From positions 248,001 through 312,000 of the forward strand of contig JAMZAV010000365.1 of the NCBI GenBank assembly GCA_024449915.1: 64,000 nucleotides of DNA, written 5' to 3'. Under the pieces are notes generated by a model. The model searched no databases, was not told the DNA's origin, and was given only the letters and a program-made list of their open reading frames with translations. Of this stretch, positions 1-12,100 are shown in pieces; position 1 is the first letter of the stretch, and each line of letters begins with the position of its first letter. A program made the translations under genes and the position numbers. The DNA comes from Sweltsa coloradensis. Its lineage: Eukaryota; Arthropoda; Insecta; Plecoptera; Chloroperlidae.

Positions 1-652
1 TATGACCAAGGAATAGCAGCAGTGTTTGTCAATTAGTTATTCAATCCCTTAATGTGACGTGCATACTTAGCCAGAGGGGCGCACTTGATGGACTTATCCA
101 CAGAATTCCACTTCGCAGCAACACGATACCAATACCCAGCCTGATATGAATTAGTCCTAGCAAAGGGTGGGACTAAGTTCACACCACGACTGTCTACTCT
201 TCTGTAGCTGAGCTGCACGTGCACAATATTGGTTCACCCATGATGCTGATGATTTTGGAAATCATCTATTATATGATTGAGAAAGTCGTGGCCTTAGAAA
301 CTACTCACTGTAGTTTCTATAGCCATGACTTTTTAATGTATAAATTATAAAATATAAATGTAGGCCTACAATGTTTTAGTTTACTGATATCCTAAAGACC
401 ACCTGTGGCTTCATTTGTCTTTCAGTTCAATTTCATTTGTTTTGTTGTGTAGGAGTGTTCATTGCTAGACGTAAGACAAAAATACTACTTTGTGAGTACA
501 AGTAGGTAGTATTTAATATTTATGATGTCAAAGTTGAGTCTAAATGGCTTATTTAGAATTTGCAAGAGGGTCTGGAACCGAATCCATATTTTACTACCCA
601 ATGTCGTCCGTACTCTAAATACAAATATTTTATTTTATTTGGTCTCTTGCAG

Positions 653-2358
653 CTTGAATCGGAGCACGACTCGTTCTACTCCCTCTTCTCGTACAGCAGT
701 GCTGCCCATCGGATGGCGGTGCTTGCAGCAGATCGCGAGAGGGTGAAGAGTGTCTCTTCACGACCGTCGTCGAGCCAACGTCCCCTGACTTCCGCGACGC
801 AGCGAAGCCTCAAGCGCAAGCAGGAGCCGTAAGTCAAACATTTAACCGTGCACTAGCTGTAGGCCTATACTAGGAGATTATTACACACCGTTCGAGAATG
901 AAGATTCAGACATAAATAATCAGTAAACATAGTTCAGTGACTGATTGAGTCGACTCTAAAACACAAGTGAGTAAACCAAGTAAGCAAGCACCTACTATGG
1001 CAGAGGCATGTAACACTTTATATGTACAATAGTTTAGATTGGAGAAGGGTTGACAGGTTGGGAAAGTATAGAGAACATAAAGCCCAGCCTGAAGGGCTGG
1101 GGGCAACAAAACTTTTCACCTGCTGATGACAACTGCAGCTAATTTAAAGTTGTTTGTTACCTTAATCCACGACGCGTTTCGTCCTTCTGGGACTCATCAG
1201 GCGGATGGTGGCCACTAAAAATCAGCTAACTACATACAAACAAAACTCACAACACATAACCAAACCTAGGTAGGGCCACGCAGAAGTAAATTCTGCATGC
1301 ATGTTGTCATCATCAGCAAGGTTACTTCACACACCATTCATACTGAGGCACACAGTCAGCACAAACAGTAAGGGGGCTTCCCTCCCAACTCTGGTGCTCG
1401 GGAGACAAAAAATCCATGACTTACCCTGGATTTGAACCAGGACCCTTGGCAACAAGAGAAAAGCTGCCCCTCCTGCTGTTGCTGGGCAAGGGTGCCTCTT
1501 CATTCATTCAAAGAGAATAGGTTATAGATAGGAAGGGTGGAAAGTCACAACACAGCACAACCAGTGAGGGGGCTTCCCTCCTAGACTCTGGTGCTTGGGC
1601 GACAAAACAACCATGTCTTAACCTGGATTTGAACCAAGACCCGTGGCAACGAGAGAGGCTGCCCCACTAATTGTGACTGGGATTTAGAAACGAAAGGAAA
1701 CAATACTACAAGTTGCAAGCACCTATATATGATTGTCTCCCACTGAAAATCAGTTTTTATAGAGTTGAGTTAGAGCTGTCATTGATCCTTTATAAGTATT
1801 TTAATTTTTAACAATGTTGCCAACTGTTAAATTAAAAGCAATTGTTGATGTTACAAATGATTTTATTTATTTGTTTTAATTCAAATGAATGTGTAGTAGG
1901 CCTATATAGCCTAATAAAATAAAACAACTTTTAAAATAATAATTTTTGCCTTTGAGATTATTAAGCATAATTTATGTTGTTTTAAGAAGGCTTTCAATGC
2001 CATCAATTTTTTTTGTGTGGTCCACATGCGAAATGGCCGCCGAAATGTCAAAAGGTCGTTAAAACTTTGTTGAATTCAACTCTAACTTGTACGTACGTGG
2101 GTCTTGTAGCCTGTGTAGGTAGTGTGATATTCTAATATAATGAATGCGATGTTGGATTAAAATAATTAAACTGTCCGCAGCGACCCAGAGCCAACTCCGC
2201 GCCCGCGCCGCAACCAGCCTGAATGTCGCCGGTCATCTCGTCGTCCGTTGTGGGAGACGGCTGCTTCGAGTAGACAAAGCACGACGGCTATGCCCGGCTG
2301 GGTGGGAAACTCCAGACCACCGCAGGCCAAGCCGTTGCCTCGGAAGCCCTGGCGCTAG
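653..2358 (+). CDS. Last two coding exons of an unrecognised gene
   Basis: Two exons join in frame. Exon A is 653-828, preceded by a pyrimidine-rich acceptor (ctcttgcag) and followed by the donor GTAAGT; exon B is 2181-2358, preceded by ctgtccgcag and ended by TAG. The split codon (CC+C) keeps the frame, giving 117 visible C-terminal residues. The first part (about 35 residues, starting LESEHDSFYSLFSYSSAAHR) looks folded or helical. The rest is basic and rich in Ser, Arg and Pro, with an RPRRNQPECRRSSRRP stretch and the end PLPRKPWR, so it looks disordered and possibly nuclear. Both exons are clearly more GC-rich than their flanks. The 5' part must lie left of the window or in 1-652, where I see no other exon. 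I do not recognise the family. The joined frame makes coding status fairly likely. Confidence 0.6.
1350..1670 (-). repeat. Two diverged tRNA-derived SINE-like units in tandem
   Basis: Two similar units of about 120 bp (about 1350-1475 and 1545-1665) share GGGGGCTTCCCTCC, a GACAAAA stretch and, on the minus strand, a pol III B-box-like GGTTCAAATCC. They lie in the intron between the two exons at 653-2358. Copies are diverged and show no intact tRNA cloverleaf. Confidence 0.45.
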
Positions 2359-3102
2359 ACTGGCAAAAGTAATTGATTGAGACTAAATGCCCAAAACTAG
2401 ATCTAGAACTAATACTTCTGTAATATCAGAAGAAAGAAGACACTCAAAGTATAGGCTAATAGTTCCTAGAGTATTAAGGTAGGGTAACATCAAATTAGTT
2501 CAATTCTTCTTTGAAAGTTGTTTAATTACCGTCAATTATATTGTTTTATTGTCCACTTTTTCAGTTTTATTTTTACATTTGCGGTGTCGTCTCAAACTAA
2601 GACTAAAACTACATGAGAAGTAAAAAGAAAACAGAAGACGTCGTATAGAAAATTAAACTTTCTCGCACTAAAACTGTTTACTATAGTAGGCCTACTGCAT
2701 TAGTCATTATTTTTAGTAAGCCACTTTCATCAGTCTTGTTTTGTAAGTTGAGATACCCAGTTTTTGTTTCACATTGAGCTGTTTAATGCTGGCCGCGTGT
2801 TAGTTAGTTGTATATTTCAATATTTGTAGCCCCTGAAGTTAACAAGTTTACCCTAGTTTGTGAGTACAGGATAAGAAAGGTTCCCTCTGGTCTGTGTATT
2901 AGTTATGGTGAATTATGAATTAAGATTTTGTTGACTGAGGGTGTTTTGTATTTACTTGATGTTTTATTAAGCTGCCATCGAGTAATGGCCGGTGGGCCGC
3001 ACCCTTCTTTTATATTTTCACCACTCAAATTTTTAATACTACTATGTAACTTATGTTGTTTTAATACAGGGTTGCCATTTCAATGGATTTTGTCCGTTTT
3101 TA
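2359..3102. other. Non-coding stretch downstream of the first gene
   Basis: AT-rich sequence following the TAG of the first gene. No canonical AATAAA lies close to the stop; a weaker ATTAAA is near 2652. I see no ORF or repeat that I can support. Confidence 0.4.
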
Positions 3103-4097
3103 TAGTGTTGTTAAAACTACTTTTTAAAAGTAGCACAGCTACAGCTACAGTACCTTTGAAAGTAGCTTAGCTACTTTTTAAGCTACTTTCATTCTTAAGT
3201 AGCTTGCTACTTGTGTAGCTACTTTAAAATAGTAGTGACGCTACTTTACAGCTACTTTCATGTTTTTTTACTACAAACAAGAGTAAAATTTTGTTCTTGT
3301 TCATTAGGTCGTAGGCCCTGGCCAGTTGCAATAAAGCAATAATTACAATATGCAACTTATGCCAAACCAAACTGCCACTGGCCAATGTGAGAGGTTTGAA
3401 AGAATGACCTGACAATTAGATGCTTGGCCTGCAACATTGTTCCCTAATGGGGTATGTCCAGGGACCAGGTATGATGAGAAAAGAATGCATATCAGATAAC
3501 ATCTATCCTACTTATTGAGTGCCCAGCTCCCACGTTCATAATAACATTCTGCACAATGTAGGCCCAAGTGACTCGAAGCACGACTCTCAAAGTCAAACAA
3601 AGAACGCGCCTGTATTTGCGGGGCGAGCTCAGCAGCCTATCTTAATATGTTTTCCCCGTCTATTACGTACAAAAATCGGTAATAAATGAACTTTTTTTTT
3701 TTGTTACGAAAGATACGTTTTTACCAGCCGCGCACGCGCATTTGTATCAGCCTTCTGTCCGTCGAGACCATCTCGTAGACACTAGATCTGTCATCACATG
3801 CGCGAACAAGGTGCGCGTTCGGTCGAACTCCAGCTGGCCGGCGAGAAGTATGTGAAAAGAATGTGGAGTTCATATTATTATGCCTCCGCCTAATTATGAT
3901 TGATTTTTGCAACGGTAATGGTTTAATTTCATTAGGACTTATTGCAAAATAAGAGTAGCATCGATTTTACGCTACTGCTACCTGTTAATAGTAGCTTGCT
4001 ACTAGCTACTTTACTACATTTTCAAAAGTATGGTGCTACTGTCCTCGCTACTCAAAAAAGTAACATGTTACAAGTAGCGCGCTACTTAACAACACTG
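3103..4097. mobile_element. Non-autonomous hAT element, AGTAGC family
   Basis: Perfect 8-bp TSD CGTTTTTA at 3095-3102 and 4098-4105. Termini are TAGTGTTGTTAA and, reversed from the right, CAGTGTTGTTAA. Both subterminal regions are packed with GTAGC/GCTAC motifs, which self-pair. No transposase ORF. Shares the motif with the element at 47736-48638. Confidence 0.85.
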
Positions 4098-4391
4098 CGT
4101 TTTTACTGATATTTAGGGCGCAAAACAGATGAACGGATTCATAGTCAAATTCACCGATATTACTTTAATTTTATTCTTCATGTTTATTTTTGTAAGTTTG
4201 AGTCTGCACGGGCTATTTTTCATAGAAATCATTAAAGGCTATAATCAATTAGACTTTCAATAGGGGTGGAGTTTTAAGGTACCTGTGTCCCAGCCATTGC
4301 ACTGACTCAGCTGTGAATCAGGAGGACACAAGTTCAACAGAATGCCAGGTTTACATTGTATGTGAACAGTGGTGTGTAGTGTTCTCTCTAC

Positions 4392-5087
4392 TAGGGGTGG
4401 GCGAACGTTCGAAAACTCGAGCCCGAGCCGAGCTTTTTTTGAAGTTCGGCTCGGCTCGGGTTCGACTTTTTAGGCTCGAGTTCGTTTTTTTTTTATCAAA
4501 ACTTTGAACTTTAAACGAACTTCGTCTAGAAATTACGCCAAAAACTGATTTTATACATCGTTTGCGTAATAAAACAACAAAGCAGCGATCGCCATACTAG
4601 ATATTTCTAACAGCTGATTTTCCAAGTTCCAGCGCCTTGAAAAGTTCTCGTTTTGTCACGCCATGACGTCACGACGAAGCTATCTGCTAGAAGGCGGTGC
4701 ACATCTGTGATTGGCTCGATCGTCACAATTCACACTCGTCGTGCAGGGTCGGCAACATAACAAACACAAACTAGAAATTTTGCTTCTTGATCTACGAAGT
4801 AACAACAATTGAAACTTAACGGCGGGAAATTTGAAAATACGCAAAATTTGAAAAAATAGTTTGAAATAATTGAATTTTTTATGACGAAATGGAGTTTTTA
4901 TTTTGAGCTTTTATATTTAAATTAGAGATTTTTTATTACTTTTTTGTTTTAAATTTTATATATGTCAATTCGTTACAGAATAATAATGGATTTTCAAGAG
5001 TTCGGCTCGAGTTCGAAGTTCGAAAAATTTCGGTTCAAAAGTTCGAGTTTGGCTCGAAAGTCAAAAACCTAGGTTTGCCCACCCCTA
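4392..5087. mobile_element. Non-autonomous hAT element, TTCGAG family
   Basis: Perfect TSD CTCTCTAC at 4384-4391 and 5088-5095. TIRs begin TAGGGGTGGGC (left) and TAGGGGTGGGC (right, reversed). Subterminal DNA repeats GTTCGAG/CTCGAAC motifs. The centre is AT-rich and has no transposase. Confidence 0.88.
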
Positions 5088-7514
5088 CTCTCTACCATAT
5101 CAAAGTTTCCCTCGCAACGAATCATGCATAGTAATTTTGTCACGGGTTGGCCAGTGGTCAGCAACACTCTTCCGATTTAAAAGTTTAACAAACTCCTTGA
5201 AATGCATTTGCCTTAATCAAGTAGGCCTAGTAGTCATATGCTACCTATTTTGTAGTGCCTTGGGGTTGGGTTGAATTTGAAGAACATATCGTAGAGAGTA
5301 GAGTAGAGTATTGCAATGTTAAATGAAAGTTAGAAAGGGCTGGTAAAGGTTACTTTACATGTCAAATGCAATAATGATGGGTTTTTTCTAACGATTGTGC
5401 CTGATAGTGATAGCAATGAAGTAGGTGTACACTGTACAGTAGTCCTAATTATATGAAGTATAATATAATATTAATTAATGTTGCACACTTGGCCATTTTG
5501 CATAGATTGGGGATTGACTGATTGGTGAAGTAGGCAAGTTGTAGAAGTTTCAAGTGCATATGCACATGTTGTGTGAGAAAAACACAACGTTATAGATATT
5601 AGATAACTTCATTGGATGTTTTAATAAATAAATATATAAGCAATTTTATTTTGACTACAAAATGTCATTGTTTAAGAACTGAGATTATTAAGAAGCTTAG
5701 GTTATTCAAAGAAATATTTTGATGGCTCTTTCTTGATATGAGATTGTCTAATATAATGGTGGAAATTGCACATTTTAACTGTGTTTTTGAAACGCGGTAC
5801 AATACCTAGCTAGATTGTAACTTGTAAGGCTAAATTCTTCCATGAAAGCACCGTTGAAATCAAAGAATGTCCACGCCAGCTTCTTGCAGAGTAAATTAGT
5901 GTGTTTTTATCATAGGATGTTCCACTTTCTTCATAGGTAATTTTTAATTTGGAATCAAGCTCATACTTTACAAAAGTTTTTGAATTTGATTTTTTAAAAT
6001 TTAATTTGTACCAATTTAAAATTTAATTTGTACTAATTTGATATTTATGACATAATTATTAGTCACACATTGATCAAGAGTCAATTTTCATACAAGTTGG
6101 TCTCTAATATAACTTAGTTCATTCGGAAGGTGTTTGCTGTTTCGAAAGTGCGAGTTTTGGCAGGCACAAATTTAGACCTTCACAAACGTAGTCGCTTAGG
6201 CTTGGCCTACCATAACTGTTTGTTACCTAGGCCTGTGTAATTATTTTCATTTTCAACCAGGGTATTATTGATATTTAAATCAAATGATTTATTTAATAAA
6301 AATAATTGAATTTAATCAAATGCACTTTTCATTAATTTTGAGCAACAAACACAAGAGTTCTAACTGATTTAGGCAAAGTTTTTATTACAAATTTTTTTGA
6401 ATTAGATTTTCTGAAACGCTTGTGAAAGTATTGGATCTGCTCACTAACTTGACAAGTTTTGGAACACTGATATTTTTTATTAAAATCAATGAAAATCGAA
6501 TTTAAATCGGGGGAAAAAATGGAAAATATTGATTAAAATCTAAAAGTTGATTTAAATCAACTATATCATGATTTTTGTAATAAAAATCTAAAAAATCACA
6601 CACCCTGTAGTTTACCATTTATTTTTGTTTATGTATATGGTATTGCATTTAGATTTTAGAATGAACAATTTAGCCAGTTATTAATTTTTATTATTATCTA
6701 TATAATTGAAGCTCAAGTGTATTGTTGCAATCGAAAGAATGCAAACTTTGGCCCTGTGGTTCATACAATCAATAATTGGTTTGCATTCTCATATCATTCA
6801 CAATCGCTTTTTATCATCCATGCTGCACGTTCCTTAATGGGTACTTGTCTCGTCTCTAGATCTCAACCTCTATACAGGTTATTCATTCATGTACGGTACC
6901 AAAAAACACTTCTATCTAATAGGATTGTGGTTTCTTGCTATTTATCATTTAGTTGCCCACCTATGTATACTGTAGTACATTTATATAATTACAGTATGTT
7001 TGGCAACGCTTTTTATTTTTTTACTTACAGTATAAGAATTATCTGGTGACCAAAGACACAATGTTTATTTCAAACAAGTTTCTGTAAAATGACATGGTTG
7101 AAGGAAGGTCTTTGGTATTGCCCCTATTGGGCTTGTGTGAGATCTATGTTTGTTTATGTCCTACCTACTATGTACTATTTATTTATGGTATAAAAGAGCT
7201 TCCTTAGTATGTTATAGCACCGGTAATGTTTTGTAAACTGTATATAAACAGCCTTCAATTATATTCAGCTGTATAATTGATCACACATCACTTTATTACA
7301 CTCTCCCCCGTTATCCATACTTGTATTTAGTATGTAGTATGTATTTATGCAATACAGGCTGCCATCAAGTAATGCTGCACTCGTATCTTGACCACACACA
7401 TTCTTAAAAGTTAAAAGTATGCTATGAAGTATGAATAGACTGTTGATAAAATGCCAGCACATAATGACCACACACAAACTTTTTGAAAATGGTATTACTA
7501 TATTTGTGGCCTAT
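5088..7514. other. AT-rich intergenic region, nothing supported
   Basis: Long AT-rich stretch. The region 6240-6610 is rich in AATCAAAT/TTTAAATC words and may be a worn transposon, but I cannot define ends. The longest ORFs have no gene-like composition or splice context. Confidence 0.4.
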
Positions 7515-7522
7515 ATTTGCAT

Positions 7523-7952
7523 TAGGGATGCACACGATAATTGATATTATCGATAGATAATCAATAATGGATATAATTTCGATAATCGATAACCAAAATT
7601 CATTATCGATTATTGAAATATCAAATAATTGGTCAATAGTGGCACGAACTAAACTCCAAAGACAGAGATTATCTCACGTTGTACCATGCACTGGCTGGGC
7701 TGATGGTGTTACACTGGAGATTTATGTTTGGAAATGACCTATCAGTCGTTAACGGAAGCCAAACACATGACATCGAAGACAGCCAGGCAGTAAACGGAAC
7801 GTGATTGTTTTGTTTTGACTTACACTTGCCACACTTGAGGTTCCACTTATAGGTCGGAATAGGCTTCATTGGTGGTATCGATATTATCGATTCGATAATG
7901 GCATTACCATTTTGATAATCGATAATGAAAAAAGTATCAATGTGCATCCCTA
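7523..7952. mobile_element. Non-autonomous hAT element, ATCGATAAT family
   Basis: Perfect TSD ATTTGCAT at 7515-7522 and 7953-7960. TIRs TAGGGATGCACA / TAGGGATGCACA (right reversed). The subterminal regions consist of ATCGATAAT/ATTATCGAT palindromic words. 430 bp, no transposase. Confidence 0.9.
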
Positions 7953-8261
7953 ATTTGCATTCAAACGGTACCTATGCAATTTCTATTAAGTACGTAATTA
8001 ATGAATGCACAATAATGTGGATTTTCATTTTAATAAGAACCCTTCTTCACAATTTGAGTTGTTATTAACTTATACTGTTTTTTGAATGTCCTATTTACAG
8101 ATATACTGATCTTTATTTATGTTGTACAATACTGTCAAGTGTCAATACACCCAAGTAATATTACGATACGTAAAAGAAAATCAATACAAAAACAACTTGA
8201 AGCATGTCATAGGCCTACTCATAAAGGCGCTCACTTCATGATTAAATCATGAACTCTCGGT

Positions 8262-8400
8262 ACACTCTGAAATGTCACCGACGTCGTTGCACTCGCCAAG
8301 TGTTGCACTAGACTAGGCAAATTGTCAATAGAAAACACTTAATTTATTTATTTAACATCTATCTTATTCAGTTATAAAAACTGAATTACAAAGGAGGATA
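8262..8400. repeat. Fragment of a MITE plus a reversed SINE tail
   Basis: 8262-8325 (GTCGTTGCACTCGCCAAGTG) matches the interior of the TA-flanked family seen at 34233-34988. Immediately after, 8342-8395 is a minus-strand copy of the common SINE tail (ATTTATTTA then a TTCAGTTATAAAAACTGA hairpin). Confidence 0.5.
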
Positions 8401-8826
8401 ACACAACTACAAACCATTGCAATAACATGGCTACAAATCAGAGAGGTTCTAATAAATTAATAAGCAACCGCTTTGAAAGCAGATAGGTTTTATTGGGGTG
8501 GTAGGTCTGTAAAATATTCCATTTTGCCGAGCAGTATTTGAAAGCACAACATTAGTAACTTTGTGCTCCAATAATCAGCAGTCGTTTCACCTTGTCAGTC
8601 AGTGGAGATTTTCTCTGCGTGAACAGACAGATTCTTCCCTGCATCTATTTGATTCCAGGCATTGAAGCCTCGAGACCAGTTGCCAGAACGTTCATGGACA
8701 CAAAATGACCTTGAGTCTAGAGCGTGGGAATTGTACATTCCCAGAAACAAAAATAATGTGATTTGGAGTTGGAATAATGGTTTGGGTAAACAATTTAGCA
8801 ATAGCCAATATTTATAACAAATCCCT

Positions 8827-8832
8827 TTTATT
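8827..8832 (-). terminator. Poly(A) signal AATAAA for the distal MTX2 end
   Basis: AATAAA on the minus strand, 121 nt past the stop codon of the distal terminal exon of MTX2. Confidence 0.5.
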
Positions 8833-8952
8833 TGGTATTACTTGTTTTATTTGTAATTTCTACATAATATGTGATTACCACCAATATAGATATATTTAAC
8901 ATTTGTACACTAACACGCCTCTACAAAATGTTGGGGTCTTTGTCCCCAAATT

Positions 8953-9109
8953 TCAGTCGTTCCTGTCAAAAAACTCTCTCTCTACTCTCTTGCAAAGTTC
9001 TACGAGAGTTGGGTATCCGCGTATGATTGAAGCAAACTGGTTGTTGGGCAGGGGCGTCGTCAGAACTGTGAACAAGTGGCCGAAAACAAGGGCGTCCAGC
9101 TCAGTCGGT
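8953..9109 (-). CDS. MTX2: MTX2 distal terminal exon (canonical C-terminus)
   Basis: Acceptor ttttcctcag; the split Arg codon AG+A joins to exon 5. It encodes 52 residues starting [20 protein letters not shown] and ending EREFFDRND, which matches the conserved metaxin-2 C-terminal helix region. TGA at 8955-8953. A transcript using it must skip the proximal exon or its poly(A) site. Confidence 0.85.
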
Positions 9110-12100
9110 CTGAGGAAAAACAAGATAAGTAAGTAAAACCGTGTAGGTTCTTTATGCATTACCATGGGATAAAGGGAATGGAAGAAAAATTTCATTTAGA
9201 GTAAGAATGGGAGGGACACGGTAAAAGTTCCCATGAAAGGTTGCGTTTTTTGGGATGAATTTCAATTCAATCAATCGGCAGTCGGACAAAAAAATTGTAC
9301 AAATAATTATTTTGTTTTGAGTTGATCAGAAATACTTCTTCGATTGTAGGCCTACCAAAAATTGTGGCAGTTTTAAGTTCCAAAATTTAATCAACATTGG
9401 TGTAGCTACTTGTCTGGTAGAGAACCAACAAACGGACAAGAAACATTAAATAAAAAACACCTACACTATTTATTTATTTACGCTTATTGTGAAAAATTGT
9501 CTTCACTGCACTCATCCAATATTACGTCAAATGTCACCATGGCGACCTCCAATCAAATTCTACAATTAGTTAATTACTTACTATTGTATTGGTTTTCATA
9601 CTGGTTTGTAGTTGATAAGGAGAAACAAGCTAGCAAGTTTGTTTACTTTTCCAAAGTGGTTTTTATTTTAACAGTAGGCCTACCTAGTAGTTGATTTCCA
9701 GAATGTTATTGCTTAATTGTCCACCAATTGAGAATTTTAAATTAAATATTGAATTATATTTTGTTACATAGTATTAGTATTAGGCCTACATTTGTATCAA
9801 GACTTAGCTTCAATGGGTACCTGATAGTAATAGATGTAATTGTAATAAATAACTAGATTTTCAAAGTGAACAATAGGACTAGCCTAGTTTAAATGTTCAA
9901 CCGAGATAATCTAATCCATTTCGTCCATCTTCGGTTGAATAGAAGGCAGTTCAGAATCGGACTCATCGGACTGCGTTGTAGATTCGTCTGTTGATGGTGG
10001 TGGTGGAGGGAGTTCTTTTTTAGGAGCCGGTGGGGGTGCTGCTTGTTTGGGGGGCGGTGAAGGCGGAGGGGGTGGTTCATTGAAGGTGAGACAAGTGGAG
10101 CGCCCAAAACAAGTGGAGTCGATCTTCGCTACAAGCCCGACCAAGTCGTCATGGTTACGAATCACGTCACCCAGATCTTGGCAGGCTTCGGTGGCGTTAT
10201 GCGTTAGGATAGCGTACAGGTGCCCATAGACAGCGCAATCCAGTTCGGTGGGGCTGAAAGAGGAAGAGGATCGGATTGGATGGGTTTACGTGGTAGACAA
10301 TGGAGTAGGTAGGCTACCTAGTAAAGGAAATAATAGGTGAGAAGTTTGCATACTAGGCCTACTTTCAACTCACCTAGATCCGAAAAAGTATTCTTTCTTT
10401 TCCAGTCTTTCGGACAAAGCATTGCAGCAATTTTCCACTTCTCGATACACCTGTAACATCAAGTGTTTATATAGGTCTAGGGTCTATGTCTGTTGTGTGA
10501 AGAGTTGCCACCTTTGTCTGAAGCCAATCTAGGACAAAATTCCAAAGAAAGCAAATACACAACACAACACTTTAGGTGGAATGAAGTTTGTTGAAGTTGC
10601 AAATTATTTGGTGAACTACCTACATTAATATTTAATACAATCCAGAAATTAAAAAATCCATCCCGATCGGGGTTCGAACCCGAGTCTCCCACTTTCCGGG
10701 TGGACGCCTTAGCCAACTAACATTAAATATTATTAAAATATTTTTAAAATAAAATAAAAAATAAAATATTAACAATTCCACCTAGGGGAGTGTTTCCCGA
10801 CTATCCAAATCGAGAAATAGGCTATACCTACATTAAGTTTGATGACATATAACGCATATTAAGGTGAATTTGTATCCTAAATAATGGTGAAATAAAGTCA
10901 GTTTGCCCCTGAAATCTGACCAGGGTGTCCTGAAAGTTAATGTAGGATTCAGGACAAAGGATTTAAATACCAAACAACAGCAGATTATTCGTCATGGGGT
11001 GGCAACCCTAGTCGTGTGCCTGATGATCCAATTAAAGTGTGACAAGAAAATTAATGGAAGTCAATTCTAATTACTTCGTCGAGGGATTTCTGATACCATC
11101 CCAGTACAGAAAGTTTCCGTTTCACTTGGCTGGATTTCTGCCAGTTGATGAAGTGATTCAGTGGCCAGGGATAAACCGAACCGTTGCGAGGTTTCGTCAC
11201 TTCGCGTACGGTTGCCGCGTCGACCCACGTGACGTACTGTTCGGCATTTGCCAGGACAGTGTTGACAAGCGACATGTACGCCCGCATATCTGCTTTCTGA
11301 GAAGGGTCCATTTTGTCTGACAGACTGATCCCCTGTAACAATAAACAGTGCAATATATTACTTGCTGGTGCTACATCATGTAGACCATGTAGGACTAAAC
11401 TTACTAATCAGCAAGCAGCAACTGATACTTTGAACATGTTTTTATAAAAGGAATTGGAATGTTATTTGTAATTTATAATTTGCAATGGACAATTATATTT
11501 TTTCTTTCCTACGTTACAATGCAAAATGATTAGGTCTTAAAGAGTAAGATTAATACCTAGTGCATGTCTAGGCTTCTTACTTTGGTGCTGATAAAGCCAA
11601 TAATTGGATCCAACTCCGAGACAACAAATGCTCCACATTTTATGAATGGCACTCGACCTGTGAAAGAAAATAATTCAATCTGTTTGACAATGTTGTCAGT
11701 AGCACATAAGTAAAAATATTATCTGTTCCGACAATATGCAATGCACAACACATCGAGAACGTAGCCCTACCTGATGGTGACATGTATTCTGCATTATGAC
11801 GGGGCTCCACTTCGAAGGCCAAGCCGCACATTTTGAGGTAGGCCTGAACTGCTAGACAGTTTGCGTTGTCGGGAAGAAGGATTTGCTCTACTTCGTATGG
11901 TTGGAATAATTTGACGTCTTGGGGCCATGGTTCTTGAGCTGAAAATTGGTTGTAGGACATTTTTGTAACAAGAAAGGGTGCTAGACCTAGGGGTAGGCTA
12001 GCGGAGTGTCTATTCGCACCCACTGAGGTGCGCCGAGGGGGTTTTATGCTATTTTCACCTATGTTCTGCGCATGCGCGGGTGTGGCCAACATTTAATGGA

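Noticed and set aside
6717..7049. 110-residue ORF
   Set aside because: AT-rich, no splice context, no domain and composition like random translation.
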